A stretch of 18,591 nucleotides of DNA. Source: CAYTQK01 sp964439745 (GTDB lineage: Bacteria; Desulfobacterota; Desulfobacteria; Desulfobacterales; Desulfosudaceae). Below are positions 15,264 through 18,591 of the stretch, in pieces. The DNA lies in assembly GCA_964439745.1 (NCBI GenBank), contig CAYTQK010000024.1, positions 1 to 18,591 on the forward strand, read 5' to 3'. The notes under the pieces were generated by a model. It saw nothing but the letters and a program-made list of their open reading frames with translations. It had not been told where the DNA came from and did no database searches. A program made the translations under genes and the position numbers. Each line of letters starts with the position of its first letter. Within the stretch, counting starts at the first letter, position 1.

Positions 15264-18032
15264 ATGGAAAAGACGATTACAATCAATGATCAGGAGCTGT
15301 CCTTTACGGCGGGCGAGACCATCCTGGAAGTCGCCCGGCGCAACAGTATCGATATTCCCACCCTGTGCCATTTAAAGGGGACCACCCCCACGGGTACCTG
15401 CCGGGTCTGCGTGGTGGCGCTAGCCGGCCGGGCGGAGCTGGTCACGGCCTGTTCCACGCCGGCCGAGGAACCAATGGTGGTGGAACCCGAATCGCCGGCC
15501 GTGGTCGCCTCGCCCCGGGCCCCCACCCGGGACCTGCTCCCCTCCGGCAACCACAACTGCGCGGTCAGCGGCACCTCGGGTAAGGACTGGACGAGTTTTC
15601 AACTGGGGGTCCAGGCCGATGACGGGGCCGAGGAACTTTGTCCCGCCTGGGGTGACTGCCGGCTGCAGGACCTGGCCTACCGGTACCAGGTCAAGGGCGT
15701 TGAACCGGGCAAAGACGGGGCGCCTTATCCCATGGAGGTTGTCAATCCTTTTATTCTGCGGGATTTTTCCCGATGCATCCGCTGTGGCCGATGCGTCAAG
15801 GCCTGCCGGGAAGTCCAGGTCAACAATGCCATTGAAACGCGGCTGACCGATGATGGCCGGGTTGAAAAGATCGTTACTTCCGCCGCGGATCGTCCCCTGG
15901 CCGATTCCGAGTGTGTCTTCTGCGGTGAATGTGTCCAGGCCTGCCCGGTGGGAGCGCTGGTGGAAAAAGATGCCCGCTTTACCGCCCGTCCCTGGGAGAC
16001 CCGGAAAGTAAAAACCACTTGCAGCTATTGCGGGGTGGGTTGCCAGATTTACCTGCATGTCCGGGACAATACCGTGGTCAAGGTGACCGGGGCGGAAAAT
16101 TCTGCTCCCAATTACGGCAGCTTGTGTGTTAAGGGACGCTTCGGTTTTCCCTTTATTGCTTCGCAAGAGCGCCTGACTACCCCCTTGATCAAGGAAAACG
16201 GCCAGTTTCGGGAAGCCGGCTGGGAGGAAGCCATCGCCCTGGTGGCTGAAAAGCTGTCCGGAATAAAGGATCACTCCGGGCCGGACAGCATCGGCGTGTT
16301 TACTTCGGCCCGGGTTACCAACGAGGAAAACTACCTGGCCCACAAGTTCGCCCGGGGGTGCCTCAAAACCAACAACATCGATCACTGCGCCCGTCTCTGA
16401 CACAGCTCCACGGTGGCCGGTCTGGCCGCCGCGTTCGGAAGTGGAGCCATGACCAATACCATCGGGGATATTGAAAAAGCCGAGGTCATCCTGGCCACCG
16501 GCACCAATACCACTGAAAATCATCCGGTTATTTCCTCTTTTGTCAAGCGGGCGGTGGAGAAGAAGGGGGCGGCTCTCCTGGTGGTTGACCCGCGCCGCAT
16601 CAAGCTGAGCCGGTTCGCCGAAAAATGGCTGCGGCCCAATCCCGGCACGGACGTGGCCTGGATCAACGGGCTGATGCATGTCATCATCAAGGAAGATCTC
16701 TACCACCATGAATTCGTGGACAACCGCACCAGCGGGTTCCAGGACCTGAAAAGCATGGTGGACAAGTTCACTCCCGAATTCGTGGAGAGCATCACCGGCA
16801 TCGCCGCCGACGATATCGTGGCCCTGGCCCGGCGATATGCCGGCGCCGAGCAGGCCAGCATTCTTTACTGCATGGGCATCACCCAGCACACGACCGGCAC
16901 GGATAATGTCAAGTCCCTGGCCAACCTGGCCATGCTGTGCGGCAACCTGGGCATTGAGGGCGGCGGGGTCAATCCCCTGCGGGGCCAGAACAATGTCCAG
17001 GGCGCCTGCGACATGGGCGGGCTGCCCAACGTGCTGACGGCGTACCAGAAGGTGGGCGACGAAGCCGCCCGGAAAAAATCAGAAGAAGACTGGGGCGTTA
17101 CGGGTCTGCCGGCCGAACCGGGACTGACGGTCACCGAAATGATTCCGGCGGCGCACGAGGGGAAAATCAAGGCCCTGTATATTATCGGGGAAAACCCGCT
17201 GGTCTCGGACCCGGATTTGAATCATGCCAGAAAAAGCCTGGAACATCTGGATTTCATGGTGGTGCAGGATATTTTTCTGACCGAGACGGCGCAGATGGCC
17301 GACGTGGTCCTGCCCGCGGCCTGCTGGGCGGAAAAAGACGGTACTTTTTCCAATACCGAGCGCCGGGTCCAGCGGGTCCGCCAGGCGGTGACCCCGCCCG
17401 GCCAGGCAAAACCCGACTGGGAAATTATTTCCGCCATCTCCACGGCCATGGGCCTGCCCATGAATTACCGGAACCCGGAAGAGATCATGACCGAGATCGC
17501 CCGGTTGACCCCTTCCTACGGCGGTATTACCTATGCCCGGATCGAAAGGGAAGGACTGCACTGGCCTTGCCCGGATCAGTCGCATCCGGGTACGCCGGTG
17601 CTCCATGTGGGTCAGTTCCCCTGCGGCCGCGGCAATTTCCACGCCATTGACTATCTGCCGCCGGACGAACAGGTGGATGAGGAATATCCTCTCTGCCTGA
17701 CCACCGGCCGGCTGATCTACCACTATCACACCGGCACCATGACACGTAAAACCCCGGGACTGAACGAGCGGGCGCCGGAAAATTTCGTGGAAATCGCCGC
17801 CGATGATGCCCGGCGGTTCAATTTGAATGACGGGGAGATGGCCACCATCTCCTCCCGGAGAGGCGAGATTACCGCCCGGGTGAAGGTCTCCGATACCAGT
17901 GTGGCTGGTACGGTATTTATCCCTTTCCATTTTGCTGAATCGGCGGTCAATTACTTGACCAATGCCGCGCTTGACCCGGTCGCCAAGATACCGGAATACA
18001 AGGTATGCGCGGTCAAGCTGGCCCGGGTCTGA
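15264..18032 (+). CDS. fdhA: Formate dehydrogenase catalytic subunit, selenocysteine-containing, iron-sulfur rich
   Basis: A 922-residue protein counted through the in-frame TGA at 16398-16400, read as selenocysteine 379 (context CARL-U-HSSTVAG, typical of FdhA). The ATG at 15264 follows AGGAG by 6 nt. Domains in order: [2Fe-2S] ferredoxin (C35, C46, C49, C63), a His-Cys3 cluster (H97, C99, C126, C132), two [4Fe-4S] ferredoxin sites (C171/C174/C177/C181 and C217/C220/C223/C227), and the molybdopterin/tungstopterin domain with its own cluster (C253/C256/C260/C288). It oxidises formate to CO2, or the reverse, at a bis-MGD Mo or W centre. No signal peptide or Tat motif: it is cytoplasmic, like NAD- or ferredoxin-linked enzymes. 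No partner subunit gene follows; csrA does. Confidence 0.95.
16398..16447 (+). promoter_or_regulatory. SECIS element for selenocysteine insertion at UGA 379 of fdhA
   Basis: Directly after the UGA, a lower stem (16405-16411 with 16441-16447, 7 perfect bp) and an upper stem (16412-16418 with 16424-16430, 7 bp with one G-U) carry the apical loop GGUCU (16419-16423), the SelB-binding loop seen in fdhF-type SECIS elements. A 10-nt 3' bulge separates the stems. The loop lies 18 nt after the UGA, a spacing similar to the E. coli element. Confidence 0.93.
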
Positions 18033-18033
18033 T

Positions 18034-18141
18034 CCGGACGACGTCCGGGGCTGCCGGGTGTGTGGGTAAGAGGCACGAAGGAAACATAGCGCGGAAGGCG
18101 GCGGCCTTCCGGATTTCGGGGGCGGCCGGCAGGCCGCCCCC
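18034..18141 (+). other. Three consecutive hairpins between fdhA and csrA
   Basis: Hairpin 1: CCGGAC/GTCCGG (18034-18039 with 18043-18048), immediately after the fdhA stop. Hairpin 2: 7 bp with a 4-nt loop (18093-18110). Hairpin 3: a perfect 10-bp GC stem with a 4-nt loop (18118-18141). None is followed by a T run, so they are poor intrinsic terminators and may instead protect the fdhA 3' end or form the csrA leader. Confidence 0.5.
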
Positions 18142-18183
18142 TGCATCAGCAAGGGAGGCGGATACCTATCCGTAAGAAGTACG

Positions 18184-18396
18184 ATGCTGGTATTAACCCG
18201 AAAGTTTAACGAAAAAGTAAGGGTAGGCAAGGATATTGTCGTTACCGTGATCCAGATCGATAAGGGCAGTGTCAAGCTGGGATTTGAGGCGCCGGAGGAG
18301 GTGACCATTTACCGCGATGAAGTGTATGAAAAGATTGCCGCTGACGAGGGGAGCGCCGGGGAAGGAAATGAGACAAAAGATCCGGAGACGGAATGA
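18184..18396 (+). CDS. csrA: Carbon storage regulator CsrA, RNA-binding post-transcriptional regulator
   Basis: A 70-residue protein starting MLVLTRK, with the RNA-contacting L4 and R44 (VTIYRDEVYEKI) both kept. Residues 1-50 are the conserved beta-strand core; the rest is an acidic, disordered tail (EGNETKDPETE) that varies in the family. CsrA dimers bind GGA motifs in mRNA leaders and control translation or stability. The ATG at 18184 has only a weak ribosome site (AAGAAG, 6 nt), while a better AAGGGAGG lies too far upstream (about 25 nt). Several GGA triplets in the leader suggest autoregulation. It may share the fdhA transcript if the hairpins between them do not stop it. No flagellar neighbours are seen. 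Confidence 0.96.
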   Translation: MLVLTRKFNEKVRVGKDIVVTVIQIDKGSVKLGFEAPEEVTIYRDEVYEKIAADEGSAGEGNETKDPETE

Positions 18397-18431
18397 TAAT
18401 CCGCCTGTTCTTGAAAGGTGCCGTGAAGGTA

Positions 18432-18478
18432 CCGGACCGGAGCAGGAATCGGGTCCGGCCGCCCAGGGGGGCTTTTTT
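18432..18478 (+). terminator. Rho-independent terminator after csrA
   Basis: A perfect 7-bp stem (18432-18438 with 18452-18458) precedes a short GCCC/GGGC hairpin (18461-18472) and a run of six T (18473-18478). The T run marks the likely stop point; the exact pairing is ambiguous because of the G run. Confidence 0.65.
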
Positions 18479-18568
18479 CGCTGAACCAACCAGGTCCTGA
18501 TGGTCGGGGATGGCGGTTCTGTCGTTCATTTCGGGCAATTTTCTATCAATCACTGCCGAGGTGATGTC

Positions 18569-18591
18569 ATGCATTATGAAGGCAATATGAT
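18569..18591 (+). CDS. Start of a gene cut by the window end, possibly a radical SAM protein
   Basis: An ATG at 18569 follows a GAGGTGAT ribosome site. Only seven codons are visible, reading MHYEGNM. A start of the form MHYEGN is one I associate with a group of radical SAM proteins, but seven residues are too few to be sure. Confidence 0.4.

Noticed and set aside
16398..16412. Stop codon splitting fdhA into two genes or a pseudogene
   Set aside because: The frame continues unchanged with FdhA sequence on both sides and a clear SECIS hairpin follows.
15420..16889. Long open frame (489 codons) on the minus strand inside fdhA
   Set aside because: It is antisense to motif-rich coding sequence, has no recognisable domain, and is expected from GC-rich codon use.
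18118..18141. Intrinsic terminator of fdhA
   Set aside because: The stem is excellent but no T run follows, so it was listed as a hairpin only.
17079..18308. Minus-strand open frame of 409 codons across the fdhA end and csrA
   Set aside because: Antisense to two well-identified genes, with low-complexity composition.

Overview
The window is a gene-dense, GC-rich bacterial chromosome segment. Multihaem periplasmic cytochromes, a selenocysteine formate dehydrogenase, PanP-type decarboxylase, CsrA and many Asp-phosphorelay/cyclic-nucleotide signalling parts point to an anaerobic Desulfobacterota (deltaproteobacterial, probably sulfate-reducer-like) genome. This is inferred from gene content only. 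I saw no tRNA, rRNA, CRISPR array, insertion sequence or phage gene, so it reads as core/flexible chromosome rather than an island.

Left part (1-3.2 kb, minus strand): a partial UROD/MetE-like zinc methyltransferase, then a clean intrinsic terminator, then an octahaem hydroxylamine-oxidoreductase-family cytochrome (HaoA) preceded by its NapC/NrfH-type tetrahaem quinol dehydrogenase (HaoC). HaoC would take electrons from menaquinol and pass them to periplasmic HaoA, which in anaerobes is thought to reduce nitrite or hydroxylamine. A promoter with an overlapping inverted repeat lies just upstream.

Signalling block (3.2-5.2 kb): two divergent genes encode a double-receiver protein and a receiver fused to a histidine-phosphorylation (HisKA) helix pair with no ATPase domain. 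A possible 41-residue ORF sits in the leader of the second. Then, on the minus strand, come a small membrane protein, a methylthioribose-1-phosphate isomerase (MtnA) and a small coiled-coil protein (5.3-7.2 kb).

Central plus-strand run (7.4-13.2 kb): a transmembrane class III adenylate cyclase with an N-terminal MshEN-like (potential c-di-GMP-binding) domain, translationally coupled to a TPR lipoprotein; a small membrane protein; an ABC-type ATPase; and the RecD2 helicase. RecD2 overlaps tail-to-tail with a PanP-like PLP decarboxylase on the minus strand.

Right part (14.9-18.6 kb): a 402-bp divergent control region with promoters for both sides, a perfect 11-bp inverted repeat and a strongly structured leader. 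It is followed by a 922-residue formate dehydrogenase catalytic subunit read through an in-frame TGA (selenocysteine) with a very clear SECIS hairpin, then csrA with a terminator, and the first codons of another gene. The main novelty candidates are the kinase-less phosphorelay pair, the MshEN-cyclase, the fdhA leader RNA, and the HaoCA control site.
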